This document shows, one piece after another, positions 5,885 to 6,665 of a DNA stretch of 6,665 bases. Made by a program: the position numbers and the translations under genes. Within the stretch, counting starts at the first letter, position 1. Each line of letters begins with the position of its first letter. The DNA is from an uncultured Paracoccus sp. (GTDB lineage Bacteria > Pseudomonadota > Alphaproteobacteria > Rhodobacterales > Rhodobacteraceae): NCBI RefSeq assembly GCF_946221145.1, contig NZ_CAMIOH010000174.1, positions 1 through 6,665 on the forward strand, written 5' to 3'. Under the pieces are notes generated by a model that did not search any database, was not told the origin of the DNA, and worked only from the letters and a program-made list of their open reading frames with translations.

Positions 5885-6665
5885 GATCACCCACCCTTTC
5901 CGCCTGCGGCGCATCGGCCAGCGACCATTCGCCGAACCGCGCCAGGTGATCGTAATCGCCGGCATAGCTGGTCTGTTCGGGCGCCCGCATCGACGTAAAG
6001 CCGGTATCCCCCGCCAGATAGGCGGCAATCAGGCGACCGAAACCGGCCCAGTTCTCTTCCTCGAGCGCGGGGGAATAGTCGCGGGGATGCGTCTCGCCCT
6101 CTCCTCCCAACTGGATATAGCGCAGGCCCGCGACATCGACCGGACCAAGCGCGTCGAAGCCGCCGCGCCGGGCCATCGCGGCCTCCAGGATCAGCTGCTT
6201 GTCAAAGGCCGCGATCTGCCTGTCGGTCGGCGGCTTGCCGGATTTATAGTCATAGATCATCACCCGCCCGTCATGCAGCAGGTCGATCCGGTCGGGCTTG
6301 GCGGTGAGGGTCAGGTCCATGTCCCCCAGGGCCAGCTTGCCGCGCTTTTCGACGACGACCGGGCGGCCCTCGGCCAGGCGGGCCAGTTCGTCGGTGACGA
6401 TCCGGTCGGCGATGCGGGCCATCCGCGCGGCCCAGAAGGCGCGGGCGGCGGGCCAGGGCACCTCGCGTTCCAGGATCGCGGCCGTCAGGGCCAGGAACCG
6501 GCCCTTCAGCGCGTCATGGGACATGGCCGGATCGGGCTTGGTGCCCAGCCAGGATTCGACGATGGCGTGCAGGGTCTGGCCGCGCAGCGCGGCGTCGGGT
6601 TCGGGGCGCAGCGCGGGCAGCGGGCGCAGGCCCAGTACGCGCTTGGCATAGACCGCATAAGGATC
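5877..6665 (-). CDS. addB: AddB, C-terminal nuclease part (5' end outside window)
   Basis: AddB is the second helicase-like/nuclease subunit of the AddAB end-processing complex. The frame is open from the right edge to the TGA at 5879-5877, giving 262 visible residues; full AddB is near 1000, so the inactive-helicase N-terminal portion is missing. An ATG at 6524 is internal, since family sequence continues upstream of it. Counting from the first visible residue, the part begins DPYAVYAKRVL, then LRGQTLH (His33), KPDRID (Asp125), and IYDYKSGK (Asp139, Lys141), the PD-(D/E)XK nuclease residues. The tail SPALEEENWAGFGRLI, ending ERVGDHE, closes the protein. There is no cysteine in the visible part, and the residue where Firmicutes AddB has the first late Fe-S cysteine (C-P-Y/F) is Asp, so this is the cluster-less type. 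It is the upstream gene of the addB-addA pair. Confidence 0.93.
   Translation of the reverse strand, partial: DPYAVYAKRVLGLRPLPALRPEPDAALRGQTLHAIVESWLGTKPDPAMSHDALKGRFLALTAAILEREVPWPAARAFWAARMARIADRIVTDELARLAEGRPVVVEKRGKLALGDMDLTLTAKPDRIDLLHDGRVMIYDYKSGKPPTDRQIAAFDKQLILEAAMARRGGFDALGPVDVAGLRYIQLGGEGETHPRDYSPALEEENWAGFGRLIAAYLAGDTGFTSMRAPEQTSYAGDYDHLARFGEWSLADAPQAERVGDHE

Noticed and set aside
3923..5998. Open frame of 691 codons on the plus strand, antisense to addA and the end of addB
   Set aside because: It is rich in Gln, Arg, Gly and Ala without any family motif, as expected for the mirror frame of a GC-rich gene. The minus-strand reading contains every helicase and nuclease motif.
5885..6028. 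Longer N-terminal extension of AddA
   Set aside because: It lies within the addB coding sequence in another frame, has no family resemblance, and the ATG at 5884 gives the expected N-terminus just before Walker A.

Overview
This 6.7 kb window is very GC-rich, with strong G/C preference at third codon positions. It reads as bacterial chromosome from an alphaproteobacterium, most likely a Rhodobacterales member such as Paracoccus or Rhodobacter. That placement rests on the addB-addA-trxA order, the AddAB type, an HslV with a short propeptide, and the shape of the capsule-like gene. It is judgement, not a database match. The window looks like core or housekeeping DNA. I see no insertion sequence, phage gene, CRISPR array, tRNA or rRNA.

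Layout, left to right. Bases 1-488 (+) hold the C-terminal part of a WYL-domain protein that is cut by the left edge. It converges on hslV (516-1073, -), the proteolytic subunit of the HslVU protease, and a long hairpin lies between the two stop codons. Upstream of hslV is a good match to a heat-shock sigma-32 promoter. The 95-base divergent gap then leads to a gene at 1169-2071 (+) for a protein resembling the KpsS/KpsC capsule-polysaccharide enzymes. That gene converges on trxA (2130-2450, -). A hairpin followed by a T-run in the minus-strand sense acts as a likely trxA terminator and lies inside the last codons of the capsule-like gene.

The right two thirds is the minus-strand block addB (partial, from the right edge to 5877), addA (5884-2507) and trxA. 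AddA and AddB together form the helicase-nuclease that processes double-strand DNA ends for RecA-dependent repair. addB and addA overlap by 8 bases and are probably translationally coupled. Both keep an intact PD-(D/E)XK nuclease site in the visible sequence. Thioredoxin follows after 56 bases with its own strong ribosome binding site.

All stretches over 300 bases are coding. The gaps hold the hairpins, the promoter candidates and a small tandem duplication. I do not see a previously undescribed system here. The best leads are regulatory (the hslV promoter and the embedded trxA terminator) and the uncharacterised KpsS-like protein.
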